Origin: Branchipolynoe longqiensis
Lineage: Eukaryota; Annelida; Polychaeta; Phyllodocida; Polynoidae
Length of the DNA: 64,000 bases
Assembly: GCA_030323885.1 (NCBI GenBank)
Contig: CM059198.1
Coordinates: 16,282,462 to 16,346,461, forward strand
Direction of reading: 5' to 3'
Made by a program: the position numbers and the translations under genes
The notes under the pieces: model-generated
What the model saw: only the letters and a program-made list of their open reading frames with translations
Told to the model about the DNA's origin: nothing
Database searches by the model: none
Part shown: positions 11,064 to 21,506 of the stretch, piece by piece
How positions within the stretch are numbered: the stretch's first letter is position 1
Layout of the letters: each line of letters opens with the position of its first letter

Positions 11064-11660
11064 TCAGAGAGGGGGAAGGCGCAACTTGCTCCTGCCGGTA
11101 GCTGTGGGTTTTGACATAAACATAGCCAGACTACGTGCAGGGCGTGGAGGGTCAAAGTACCGCTCCTTCATTACAGCCTCCTGTACCATACCCAACTCGG
11201 CGGCACGTTTAATGGAGACTGGTCCAATACTCTGGCGATTATACACACAATTAACGGTACGCGGGTACCGCTCAGGGATAGTTGCTTTAGGGATATCGCT
11301 ATCCCATAATAACTCACCTGACTCTAGGCGATCCAGACGACGCGCCATCGTCCCGAATTCCGGATCGTCGTGGACGTTGACCTGAGGTATATCCTCCTCG
11401 TCCGACACGTATTCCACGGGCGCAGCCTTACGGGTTCCAGTGGATTTCGCAGGAGTAGAACTTCCCGCTGGTGAGACAGAAGGGTTCCGCGCCTTATGTG
11501 CCCCTGCTCCTTCATTACAGCCTCCTGTACCATACCCAACTCGGCGGCACGTTTAATGGAGACTTGTCCAATACTCTGGCGATTATACACACAATTAACG
11601 GTACGCGGGTACCGCTCAGGGATAGTTGCCAGTCTGACACCGGTATCTCCTCGAACTCTC
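11064..11660 (-). CDS. Unrecognised frame(s) 3' of Gypsy-2 integrase
   Basis: A 117-residue frame (11064-11417, - strand) reads as plausible protein (acidic start, then RLDRLESGELLWD and KRAAELGMVQEAVMKE). I do not recognise it. A 124-bp part of it is duplicated upstream at 11506-11629 with one difference (the other copy is 11162-11285). It may be an accessory frame or a captured fragment. Smaller repeats (CCACGTCGGAGTCGCCCCCAT at about 10898 and 11036) suggest local rearrangement. Function unknown. Confidence 0.35.
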
Positions 11661-11689
11661 GAGTGTCGGTGTGCAGCACATGGCACCTT

Positions 11690-12560
11690 AAGGGGTTTTC
11701 ACCGGGTCCCTTATTTCTTTCTTTCTTTATTTATTCATTTATTATTATTTTATTATTATTATTTATTTCTTCTTTTTTTTTTTATTATTAATTTAGAACT
11801 GAAGTTTAACCGATTATGACCAAAACGCGCACGAACGACCCCTCACCACAAGGTGGCTATCCACCAGAGAGAGTGCCCAGTTTACAAGAAAATAAACTGG
11901 CAAAATCGAACGACACGCTAGAATTTGAGGTTTAGAGCCAAAAGGTATAAAATATAATTTAACGGTATGGAAATATATGTAAATGTTGCATGCGCATAAT
12001 TACTATTATGGGAGTGTTGGGAATAAATGCTATATGTGCCGATTAAACGGGTTGTGAATTTTTTTTTTTTTAGACTCGGCGGGCGCGCAATTTAACCACT
12101 TATGAATTTTATACATTTACTCGAAATACCTCGATGTACCAAGAGGTATATATACATTTGTATCTACATGTTCATTCTATAAACAGTTTACGGTACGCGA
12201 TTATCACCTTGTATATAGATTAATGTAAATAAATGCTGTATGTGAGTCTACTGGCCGGGTTGTGTATTTTCTCCCTCGTTTGTATCTTAGGCTTCTCCAG
12301 TAGATATGTACGAAAGATTTACTTACCAGTTTAAACGATATGGTTCCCGCCTCAAGTAACGTCTCACCCAGACAGGTCGCAGCAGCTGCCGCCTTTATCT
12401 TGTTTACGACCTAACGGTCGTTAGGACCCGGAGTCATGGCTCCTGCGTGGGAGAGGTCGACGGCGGGGTCGGGTCAGGGGAGTGCGTAATTAATTTATGG
12501 TCGCGCTCCCCATGGGAGGTCTGATTGCGGCCGGTGTACAATTTCAAACGGCCCATGCTT
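11690..12560. other. AT-rich non-coding stretch in Gypsy-2
   Basis: No gene is visible. It contains poly-T and TTATT runs (11707-11800) and a pair of similar 40-bp segments near 12026 and 12231 (AAATGCTRTATGTG...CGGGTTGTG). It may be what remains of the 3' untranslated region and LTR, but I could not match it to the 5' LTR. Confidence 0.4.
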
Positions 12561-14758
12561 GACTTACGAGCCGCTGAGTCGGTCGTTTGAATTACCACTG
12601 TCGTGTCAGAGACGACTTGTGTAATCTCCTAGGGACCATCCCAGTTAGGCGCAAGTTTAATATTCGCGGTAGGAGCATGATATCTAAGTACCAAATCTCC
12701 CACTACAAATCTAGGAAAGTCAACATTTCCATAAGAATTTTTATTCCTCCGAATACTTTTCTCTGTGTTATTGCGCACTCGGCCATACGCATTGTGGAAA
12801 CAACACTCTAGCCATCGGACGAAAGCCGGTGTGCACAAATTGTCTGAATGTTTATTTAGCACCCCAAATTGTAAATCGCAGGGTAGACGCAATTCTTCCC
12901 CAAACACCAGTGTATTTGGAGTGACTCCCGTGGAAGCGTGTACGGTACAATTATATGCGTGGGCCACATACTTGGCCAGCAAATCCCAGTCGCTTTGGTC
13001 TTCATTAACCATGCAAGCCAGTGCTGAAATTAAGGTCCTATTGAATCTTTCTACTAAGCCGTTTGATCGAGGACAGTACGGGTTTGTGCAGGTTTTATAG
13101 CAGCCTATGGGTGTAAGCATAGCCTGGAATAATTCCGACTCAAACTCCCTACCCTGATCAGAGTGTAACGAAATGGGGGCCCCAAAAATGAGCACCCAGT
13201 TGTCTACCAAGGCTTGTGCTGCCACTACTGCCGTTTGATTACATAATGGATAGACTTGCACATATTTAGTAAAATGGTCTTGAACCACCAACATTACTAA
13301 GTTTTCTCGGATAGTACGCTTAAATCCTGAGACAAAGTCACAGGATAATCGTCCCCAACGTTGACCATCCTTTTTGGTAACTAGATGAACCGGCGAACTA
13401 TACAGGCTTTCACTATCTGTAATAATACCTGCCGCCAGCATTTTGGCAACTTCATCCTCCAGGGCTTGTTTCTTGGAGTCCATTAATCTGCGATACGGTA
13501 TCCTAAAGGGGGCGTTGTCCCCGATGTCTATGTGGTGCTGTACCACATCAGTCCACCCCAATCTGGCATCGGGCTTAGCAAATATATCGCAGAATTCGAA
13601 AAGAAACTCTGCAATTTTCCTTTTATCCTCTATTCTATCCACGTGAGTAGCCTCCGCCATGGATAATATGAAATCAGGGATCTGTGGTACGCCAGTAAAT
13701 TGCTTCCTGTCCACAGGATAAGCCGGTTCAGGAGATCCACCAAATCCCTCTACACCTCTCTCTCTTTTTAATAAGTCGAACACCAGTGCGGCCGTGGGAC
13801 TATTAATAGCACCATGTGATCTGGCCTCTGCTGCGTTGCCAATAATTTGACCCTGCAGCAAATGGACACAATCGTCGGTGGTATTACATAGTAGTAAGGC
13901 CACGTTGGCAGACCCATTAATTAAAGAAGGAGCCGCGGTTAGGCCGATGGGGTCCAGCAATTCAGGGTCAGGCTCAACAAGACACTGCCCTTCCCCATCT
14001 ATATGCCGGGTGGTAATTAAAGCTGCCAGAGTTTGATGAGCAGCTATAGTCACATCCTCAGCCAGGTACGCCAACCCACAATCTGTTCTGAGTTGACAAT
14101 GCATGACTAAGTTAAATGGTTGTAGTACTTCGAAAAGTCCATTATGTGGGGACAGGCTGGCTTCATAAAATGACATCCAGTCGTTCCCTAGTATCCCATC
14201 TTCGGGTACGTCGACAATTAACACTGGCGAGTAAAATATTTGGTTGGCGATACCCAACGGAATATCTGTGCAACCAAATTGTGGAATCACGAGACCCGTA
14301 ACACTAAGTGGTCTCACGTCAGAAACCAAATTACGGGTAGTAAGATTTAGTTTATCGAAGAATATCTTTCCTATTACAGACATTGCTGCCCCCGTGTCCA
14401 CCAGAAAGAATCCTTTGGATCCACCAATCTCGACTGGAAGGTACCATCTTTTTCCATTAAGAGGAAAGATATTCATAGCGAATTGGTCTCGCTCAGCTGT
14501 ATTATGTAAGTCCAGCCCGGTTTTCTGTAATATGTAGCTCCTACACAAATCCGGTTTGTTGCTACTCACAGTATGTGCGCACAACGACCGTATACCCGCC
14601 AAGAAAACCTGACGGGCGCAAATCGCGGCGCATGGCACATGTGTGGCATCGCCAACTGAGGAACACAAGTCACCTGAGACCTGGTGTGATAAGGGTTGGG
14701 TGCCACTGAGAACAGGTGGGCCGGGAAGGTTCCCCTCATTGAGTAAAGCTGACAACAC
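12560..14758 (-). pseudogene. Gypsy-2 protease-integrase fusion ORF, RT and RNase H deleted
   Basis: A 709-residue frame (14758 down to 12629) has the protease DTGAA motif near residue 121 and GILGNDWM about 80 residues later, then the RT entry motif YSSPVHLVTKKDG. At about residue 464 (near 13363) it passes straight into the integrase core (SCDFVSGF, HSDQGREF, GLVERFNRT). The related Gypsy-3 has about 1.8 kb of RT, RNase H and zinc-binding integrase sequence between these motifs. The frame stays open across the junction. A TAG after NWDGP interrupts the C-terminal GPY/F region, which continues recognisably to about 12560. Confidence 0.88.
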
Positions 14759-14801
14759 TACCGGCGTTGCAGCTGTATTTAATTTAAATAATCAGCATCA
14801 G

Positions 14802-16780
14802 CTAAGAATTCAGGCGATATGCCTTCAATAGGCATGACTGCGACATTTTTGCTGGGGGCGCGATATGCGCCCTAGCCGGCGGCAGAGTCTTACCGTCACG
14901 CGCGATTTGCGCGCCACTAGCTGCTAGTAGCTTGGCCAGTGTGTTAGGGTCGTGACGAGTATTATCGCGCCCCTGGCGATCACCTGCTACCATAGCTTGT
15001 TCAATGGAACGAGGTTTTGCAACGGCGCAACGGTATGCCATATGGCCGAAGCCTCGACACCTGAAACATTCAGTATCCTCCGTGACGCGTGTGCGTCCTG
15101 GAGCTGTTCTTGGGGACGACCCTGTGGATCTACCCTGTATGTCAGGATTAAATGCTGGGCGTCTATCCCCCCAGTTCCTTTTTCCAGACTGATTTGGCCT
15201 ATTGTTGTAGGGTCGAGAGCCCTGACCATGGAATGCACTGATACCTACATTACCCTCGTCGTATGGAGAATCGTTCCCATACGCCAAGTCGTCAGAGGCG
15301 GAAGCAATTCCCGCCACTGTGCGTTTAGCCGGGACCATACGGGCCTTGGCTGCATAATCGCGTAACATTTGATAAATGTCCTCCATGGTATGCTTACCAG
15401 GAGACCATTGCTTAAAGATCATATCGCGTTCCTCACGGTCACTGAGACCATTGATGAACACTGATACGGTTTTGCGTGCAATTAAATCGCGCGACATACC
15501 ACAACCTAGGCCAGCTTTCCTGGCCTCTGACTCGAGCATCATCCCGTAGTAAACGGAATTTGCTGAGTCTGAAGGACGCTGAAATCTCTTCTCAAAGAGC
15601 TCCCACTTGGATAAGGGGTCCATCCCTTTAAACTGCCACGCTAGTGCTTCCACTAACTCATCTAAGGTGGCGCATCTATCTTGCTCCCACCTGTCTACTG
15701 CGAGTTGGCCGGGGCCATCTTGTAACAAATGCAAAAGGCGCGTTAGAGCAGTGGTCTCGTTCCACCGATTAACTGACATGGCCTTACTGAATTTTTCCCA
15801 CCATGCCTCCCAATCTTGGTTGATACCGTCGAATGGGGGAACTTCCACAGCTCGAACCCTAGCCGGTTGATACTGCTCGTGGACTCTTATATTACGGTCA
15901 CGTAGATATAGAGACCGATTGACAGCCGAGGCGCCAATACCGGGATTAATATTGGATGCCTCCATTACAGCCCGGCGAATAGCTGGGTTATTCTTGATAA
16001 GAGCTTGTTCTGCAACGGTAAAACCATGTGTCGCCAAGGAGTCGACACCTGTGATTTCCTCCTGGGCGCCAGCCGCTGGCAGCTGGCTAGCCTGGGCGGC
16101 ATCTGTAGGGGCAAGCCCCGTCGGCGCGATTTGCGCGCTAGCTTGCCGAGTGGACACGCCCCCCCCACGGGCATCGAGCTAATGCTTGCCATTGTGCATG
16201 CAGCTCATTTTCACGCGTGAGGAGTTTCCTTTCGCGCTCATCTAGCTTTGCTAGCTGGTCGCATTGACCAGCATGCTGTGCAGCAGGGACCATATAGGAT
16301 ACATCCATTATGGGAGGTGGCAGCGACAGGGCCGGGGTGGCAACCGTCTTTTCTCTTGGGAGGAAAGAAAAGAGGCTGCCCTCCTCACGAGTGACCCTGA
16401 GCGCTTTTTTCGCCCCTTCAGTAACCTCGGGATTTTGCGCGTGCGCATTTTGCGCGTGCGCATTCAACGGGGTCGGTAACGCCAACGAGGGTACTGTAGG
16501 CAAACTGGTCTTACCAGCCGGAGCTGGGTCAACCTTTGCAGATTGGGGGGATGCCCCATCAGGCCGGACTGGGTCCACCGTAAACTGGAAGGGTGAGACC
16601 CCGGTACTACGGACACTGTCCGATCCAACAGATACACCATCCAGGGACGGAGTTTCGCGCGCATCCCCCTCCTCTGCCACAGTCGCTGCTGAGCGCAAAC
16701 AACTGCGACGCGAGGGGGGCGGCCCATCTCCCAACTCCTTCTTACTAGCCAGCTCGTAGTCCTAGTTAACTGCGAGTAAA
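14802..16780 (-). pseudogene. Gypsy-2 gag
   Basis: The 451-residue frame (16157-14802) has a capsid-like region (DWEAWWEKFSKAMSVNRW, then LARKTVSVFINGLSDREE), an R/G/N-rich linker and one CCHC knuckle (CFRCRGFGHMAYRC). It ends before the pol frame, which is in a different register. A second frame (16734-16138) supplies the N-terminal part with a short charged coiled coil (ERERKLLTRENELHAQW). The two overlap at a C-run near 16155-16162, so a single homopolymer indel probably splits an originally continuous gag of more than 600 residues. Gypsy-3 gag aligns along the capsid region. Confidence 0.85.
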
Positions 16781-16800
16781 TTCCCACTTCCTCTGAATTG

Positions 16801-17906
16801 TTATTTCTTTTATTTTTCTGGTGTGTGGAGACTGTCTGATACGTATTTAGCTACCAAGAATTTATCTATTATTTATTTAATTATATATATATATATATAT
16901 ATTTTTAATTTTTTTTTATAGATATTTAGCTATTTAAGAAGATGAGTCTCTTAAAAAAAATACAAACCAGCCGAAAATTCTGCAAACCCCGAGGAAGATG
17001 AAAATAAACGATATTCTAGAATAAATGTGAGCAACTAAGGGAAACTGACTGAAAAATACCCAGATAGTTCAGTCCGTTTACCTTAGTCGTGTTCTTGTTA
17101 TTACTTAGAATATATACCCGTAATTTAGAATAGCGTAAAAAAACTGTTTATTTCCTGATATCTAAACAGTCCCCCAATAAGGGAACAGAAAACAGTATAC
17201 TACAATTGTAAAACAAACAGAGCGAATAAAAGAATTTAAAATGTGACACTCGCAGGACGCGAGGAAACTGACCAATCAGTCGAGCAGCCACTGGAATACT
17301 GACCTAATGCTCCAAATACGCCCTCTCACGTCATCCCCCTATCGCGACGCGCCACGTCGCTAGGATACCATGTAACAAATAGAAACAAGCAGACTAGCTC
17401 AACGCTACTGCCTCCGGCCTAAATTAATATCCCCTTCTGACCGATCCTAATATCGGCAAGGCCGCAGTAGCAAATTTCTAAAACTCTAACTAAATATAAT
17501 GCGCGTAAGGCCTCATGCCGGGATAGCTAGTCCACGTCCCGTACACCTCCTCCAATCGGAGCGACACAAAGGTACGCCATTATTGTGGATCTACGCTCCT
17601 CAGGCCACGATTCGCGTAGAGGTACCCACCGCGGACTCAAGGATTATACCCTCGCGGCGAAATGTTTTTAAGGCTAGCCGCAAAACATAACAGGAGCCCA
17701 ATTTAGTCAACACGAATATGCCGTTATATTAATGTCTTCCCAGTACTCCCTAAATTGTCAGGGGGCGCCTTGCAGCGCTAGCGCAGAGCCCGTACGTCAC
17801 TGTCACATAACGAATGCGCTGTCACTATGACCACGCACCGTTTGTTTTTAAAATTTCAAATTTGCGTATAGAAGATGAGTCAAAAGGTATTACACTCCTA
17901 ACTAAT
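16801..17906 (-). other. Gypsy-2 5' leader
   Basis: Non-coding DNA between the primer-binding site and gag on the - strand. It contains a TA microsatellite at about 16884-16902 and short A/T runs. No open frame stands out and no repeat elsewhere in the window matches it. Confidence 0.5.
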
Positions 17907-17922
17907 CCTGGTCATGGCACCA
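17907..17922 (-). promoter_or_regulatory. Gypsy-2 tRNA primer-binding site
   Basis: On the - strand TGGTGCCATGACCAGG lies one base after the LTR end. Position and the TGGTGCC start fit a retrotransposon primer-binding site complementary to a tRNA 3' end. I cannot say which tRNA. Confidence 0.7.
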
Positions 17923-17923
17923 G

Positions 17924-18825
17924 TTTAACCGTACGGCTTTTCCGCCCCCGCCTAAGGCGAGCCTACGTGTTAATATAATTAATTGTTTCCATGTGAATTT
18001 CCTTGGGCCAGCCGCCGCCGTTGTAGCCTTACCTCCCGCCTGCGAGTTGTCCGTCGTCGGTGTCCGCCCGTGAGGAAGGCGCCAGCCAGAGTATCGTCTA
18101 AATACTAGATTTGCCATCGTGCGCATTTATCGGCCTAAAGTGTATTTATATTAGGTTATTTCAACTACTGGCTGCCCTCTTCGTCGTTGGAGATATTATG
18201 AATGTTACTAACTGAATCCAAATATGCGCAGTCCAGCTCGAGTTGCTGCCGCTGTCTCTACTATTTAGTTTACATTATACGTCATGGTTCTAGCCTAAAA
18301 GTAACACTACGTTAATTCTGTGAATGCGTCAGTTATTAGATTCCCGCAGATGGGTGCATTACTTGCAGAAGGCCGACTTAGGCTTAAGGCCTCTCAGTTC
18401 ATAGAAAGCAATCGAATATCAAGGTTCCATAGCGGTTAATCTACAATAAGACTGGAGGATAGTAAAGAATGCAAGGAACGTCCTGATTCACCTTCACAAG
18501 AGCTCACGGTTTATTCTTAACCAAAGACTAACATTGATACCAACATAAATAGTAATAAAGGTCTCCCGTTCCCTCCCGTGTGGTTTCTATAATTTAGTTT
18601 AGAATTTTGACCCTAAAAAACCTAAATATCGGTGGAAAACGACGGAGCGTGTAGAAACACGTCCGCCGGGTCTGGCCCCGAACGACCGACCCCCCATCGT
18701 TGCTTAGCTAGTCGCCAAGCAACGCTTTACCACCGAGAACCCTCGCATGCATAAGTGTTAGCAATTTGCGCGCTCGCAAATTGTGCGCGCGCAAATTGCT
18801 CAAGGTGAGTAGACACGCCCACTTC

Positions 18826-18826
<1 letters not shown>
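17924..18826 (-). repeat. Gypsy-2 5' LTR (about 903 bp)
   Basis: On the - strand it starts TGAAGTGGGCGTGTC and ends GTACGGTTAAA next to the primer-binding site. A diverged copy occurs alone at 22194-23027. The last 121 bp recur inside Gypsy-3 integrase at 44164-44284. The stretch contains several imperfect GCGCGC/CAAATT blocks near 18759-18800. Confidence 0.72.
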
Positions 18827-18858
<32 letters not shown>

Positions 18859-19097
18859 TAGATATATATATTTCAGCCGTCAGCATACAATTAAACATGT
18901 GGAGTTTAAATAGATGGTAGTAGTGCTCATAGAAGAAGAACAGAGACAAATAAAGATGAGTTTCAAGGACATAAATGAATCACGGTATTAATTCAACACT
19001 TTCACTGACTACCGAAGTTAGTGTAGTGGTCTGCACTGATCTCTCAGGCAAGGAGCCGCATAGACAGGTAGGCGTGGGTAGTGTGTTGATATCAGGG

Positions 19098-19310
19098 AGC
19101 CTAGGTGGTGTAATGGTTAGCACACTGGCCTGGAATGCAAAGGGATGTGGGTTCGGGTCCCACTCTAGGCACAATATTTCCCATTTTCATCACCCCCATG
19201 ACATTAGCATATAATGCTGACTGCCAGAAGTTATCATATAACGACCGGTAATATTCTTTAGAGTTAAGGGTACTAAGGTTCATCCGATTTTGAAAATAAA
19301 AAAGAAGAAA
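19098..19310 (+). mobile_element. tRNA-headed SINE
   Basis: The head at 19098-19171 looks like a tRNA. It has an A box TGGTGTAATGG (19106-19116), a B box GGTTCGGGTCC (19149-19159), a perfect T stem (GTGGG/CCCAC) and a six-pair acceptor stem (GCCTAG/CTAGGC). A non-tRNA body follows to an A-rich end near 19296-19310. The anticodon stem is poorly paired, so it is a retroposon, not a working tRNA gene. It lies in the Gypsy-1 3' untranslated region. Confidence 0.7.
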
Positions 19311-19559
19311 ATGTTTAGAGATCGTCCAGCTAAATTTGGTAAAATAATTATATAAAACATAATTGTAATTGTTTCCGTGACTAGTATTGTGCTGTTCATA
19401 GGGAAATGTTAGTGTCTAAGTGTAGTTCACTATCCACATTATCATAAGCTGGCAGTTCAGTCATGAGTCGTAAAAGTTCATTAGTAACTTTTTGAAAAAA
19501 ACAAAACAAACAAAAACCCCAGTAAAACATGAAGTATTTCGATGTATATCTATAACAAC

Positions 19560-19577
19560 AAAAAAAGGGGGGGAAGA
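19560..19577 (+). promoter_or_regulatory. Gypsy-1 polypurine tract
   Basis: A run of A then G residues ending GGGGGGGAAGA sits directly before the 3' LTR, the expected place for plus-strand priming. Confidence 0.85.
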
Positions 19578-19709
19578 TGTAATGTATGAGTACGGTGCAT
19601 ATAGCGAGTGACCGCTGTGACGTCACAACCCTTCGTGTTGGCCGGAGGGCCAGAATAAACCACTCACACACTGGACGTCGGAGTGTTGGCTTGTCTTCCA
19701 TATACTACA
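19578..19709 (+). repeat. Gypsy-1 3' LTR (132 bp)
   Basis: It has the same length as the 5' LTR and differs at five positions by my count, four of them in the first half. It is followed by CTACC (19710-19714), the second copy of the target duplication. Confidence 0.92.
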
Positions 19710-20088
19710 CTACCCAGTCTCTGTCATCAAGAGGGGCGTGGCCCGGCCATCCCAACATGTCCCCCGACGAGCTCCACCACTCACCATCAAACTCCTCGAC
19801 CATGTTCTCCACTTCTTCCGGTCAGCCGGACCCCACGCGCTAGTCCTGATCGCCGCTACTCTGATGGGTTTCTTCACCCTACTCCGTCAAGGAAACCTGC
19901 TGATAACCGGCCACAGTTACGATCCGGGCCACACCATCCAGGGCTAATACATGGACGACACCTGGACTGCCATTCAGGCCTGAGTCCGGTCCTCAAAAAC
20001 AGTAAAGTCATGAGCCGGCACCTTTACCATCCGCATTCCCGAGCTCAGTCACCCCCGCTACTGCCCAGTACGCAAATGTGCGAAGCTG
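19710..20088 (+). pseudogene. DIRS-A tyrosine recombinase, middle part
   Basis: After the target duplication the recombinase resumes in the frame it left at 4560. VSVIKRGV, then LVLIAATLMGFFTLLRQGN, match residues 92-151 of the DIRS-B recombinase. The latter includes the first catalytic Arg in the FLRQ motif, here LLRQ. A TAA follows HTIQG at about 19945, and TGA codons follow. Similarity continues to TIRIPELS...CPVRKCAK, then stops at a foreign recombinase piece. Confidence 0.82.
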
Positions 20089-20404
20089 AGGAATGAGCAG
20101 AAGGCTTTTCAATTGCGGAATTATTCAGATAATTCAATAATGACTCGTTGCGCCCAAGTTAATAAGTACCTGGAGTTTGTTGAGTTGTTTCATCCCTATC
20201 GCTCTCCCATTCCTTGCTCTCATGAGCAAGTCGCTCTATATGCGACGTGGTTGGCCAGGTCGTTGAAGTATTCATCGATTCGTAATTATTTCAGTGGCTT
20301 GAATTATTTTGTGCGTTCTCATTCGGAGCCGGTTATCGACTATTCTAATTTTGCTTTAGCTTCAACCCTAAGAGGGATTCGGAGGGTAAAGGGTGATACT
20401 CGGG
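20089..20404 (+). pseudogene. Foreign tyrosine-recombinase N-terminal domain inside DIRS-A recombinase
   Basis: About 100 residues read as a core-binding (SAM-like) domain of a different tyrosine recombinase: QVNKYLEFVELFHPY, QVALYATWLARSLKYSSIRN and LASTLRGIRRVKG. This pattern is known from retrotransposon and Crypton-like recombinases. It lies between two parts of the DIRS-A recombinase and in the same frame, so 20113-20475 is one open chimeric frame. It is AT-richer than its surroundings. No target duplication was seen, so insertion or recombination are both possible. Confidence 0.6.
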
Positions 20405-20670
20405 GGTACCAGGCAGCCACGCTCACAAGAGCCAACTCGCCCGCGTTCCTCAAGCCTGATGGTATGCCCCTTTGAGCAGTAACTCTCACTACCGCCCTCT
20501 GAGCGGCGCTCGCATCAACCAGCCACCAGAGCGCGGCCTCCTTCACGCTCCACAGCATCTGGTGATGTGCCGCCCAGGTCTGCACGAGTGCGGGGACCCC
20601 CATTGATGACGTATGCCAGCTCGGCAACTGGAGCTCTGGTGCGATACATGATTATGTCCCCCGGGTGGCC
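20405..20670 (+). pseudogene. DIRS-A tyrosine recombinase, C-terminal part
   Basis: SPAFLKPDGMPL, TLHSI and QLGNWSSGAIHDYV align with residues 224-298 of the DIRS-B recombinase. The His of the HxxR motif is present (TLHS), but the Arg position is lost near a TGA. The Tyr of HDYV corresponds to the nucleophile. TGA codons at about 20474, 20500 and 20565 kill the frame. Confidence 0.75.
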
Positions 20671-20714
20671 TTAATCGTGGCCACTCAGGCACTTTCAACT
20701 GATATGGTTAAGCA

Positions 20715-21506
20715 CCTGAGTAATTGATTCCGAAATGTCAACCTGCTAACCTTATACCTCGATGTGTTTCCTGAAATAAACTTCCATATCATAGCCCTTT
20801 GTCCGTGTTGTAAATTGTGCGCCCCCTGGGTTCAACTCCCAAACCTCCCCCTGCCCCTCACCCAAGGCAGGCCCTGCTTGACCCCAAATCTTGTGCCAAC
20901 AAGAAGCCATGACGTAACGCCAGCCTCCCCCAGCCACCTCAGCCACCACCCACTTCACCACACGATGCCAAACACCGACCACCACCCAGCTTTCTTAGTC
21001 ACCCACCCGACCCTACAGTAACTGAGTAACTGATTCCGAACTGTCAAACTGCTAATCTTATACCTTGGCGTTCTCTGTGGCGGGTGGCTTTCTCTGTGGT
21101 GGAGTGGTTAGAGTGTCTGACGTTTTTATAGGTCAGACTCCTAATCTGAGGGTCGGCGGTTCGATTCCCCATGCCCCCAGCTCTGCCAATTTGTATTTCC
21201 ACCGCTGTGTATAACTTACAGCGTCATCAAAAGCCGGTTGCTCTCATACCTTGTCTATGTGGTGTGGGAGGTTAAAAATCCGTTGGGTCGGTAAAAGTGT
21301 AGGCTTGGGCTTTCTATCGACCACCAGTGGAGTGGGGAAGACCAGTCGTCTGTAACTGGGATTTCCCCTGCTTAGGACAACTAATGTACCAAAAAAAAAA
21401 GAAAAAAGAGAGACAAATAAGTGTTCACACTTCCTGTCTACCATTCGCTATATGTGTTTCCTGAAATAAAGTTCCATATCATAGCACATTGTCCGCGTTG
21501 AAAATT
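20715..21506 (+). repeat. DIRS-A B1-A2-B2 terminal repeat block
   Basis: B1 (20715-20816) and B2 (21022-21065 plus 21448-21506) are direct repeats containing TGTTTCCTGAAATAAA, a likely polyadenylation signal. A2 (20817-21021) matches A1 (about 66-245), sharing GACCCCAAATCTTG and CCGACCACCACCCAG. A SINE interrupts B2. Such an internal copy of joined ends is thought to template the circular intermediate of DIRS-order elements. Confidence 0.8.
21066..21447 (+). mobile_element. Second tRNA-headed SINE, with A-rich tail
   Basis: The A box TGGTGGAGTGG is at 21097-21107 and the B box GGTTCGATTCC at 21158-21168. An anticodon-like loop CTCCTAA is closed by CAGA/TCTG. A 220-bp body and an A-rich tail (21391-21410) follow. 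It is unrelated to the SINE at 19098 and is inserted in the B2 repeat of DIRS-A. Confidence 0.75.

Larger units (their letters stand above)
10600..18826 (-). mobile_element. Gypsy-2: antisense Ty3/Gypsy element in a TA repeat
   Basis: It is bounded by TA repeats on both sides (10590-10600 and 18827-18880), inside the 3' untranslated part of Gypsy-1. On the - strand it has a 903-bp 5' LTR, a primer-binding site, a leader, gag with one CCHC knuckle, and protease plus integrase. RT and RNase H have been deleted. At the low-coordinate end only the last 24 bp or so of the LTR (TTAACCGTAC..GCTTTTCCGC) can be recognised, so the 3' LTR is rearranged or mostly replaced. Confidence 0.75.
4561..19709 (+). 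mobile_element. Gypsy-1: Ty3/Gypsy LTR retrotransposon, full length but broken
   Basis: The element has two 132-bp LTRs with TG...CA ends, a 5-bp target duplication and a polypurine tract before the 3' LTR. Inside, the + strand order is gag, zinc knuckles, protease, RT, RNase H, integrase, which defines Ty3/Gypsy. Three blocks of foreign DNA expand it to 15.1 kb: inverted-repeat elements in gag and integrase, and Gypsy-2 plus a SINE in the 3' untranslated region. Stops and frameshifts in gag, RT and integrase make it non-autonomous. Confidence 0.92.
39..21506 (+). mobile_element. DIRS-A: decayed DIRS-order retrotransposon split by other elements
   Basis: The order is ORF1, RT-RNase H, tyrosine recombinase, matching DIRS-B at 32162-39599. 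The left end (about 40-63) is an inverted copy of the right end (about 21475-21506). The sequence just inside it (A1, about 66-245) recurs directly near the 3' end as A2 (20817-21021), lying between two copies of the right-end sequence (B1 20715-20816, B2 21022-21506). This B1-A2-B2 layout with terminal inverted repeats is characteristic of DIRS and PAT-type elements. Without Gypsy-1, the SINE and the foreign recombinase piece the element would be about 6 kb. All three genes are broken. Confidence 0.85.

Noticed and set aside
19098..19171. Functional tRNA gene
   Set aside because: The anticodon stem pairs poorly and a SINE body with an A-rich end follows.
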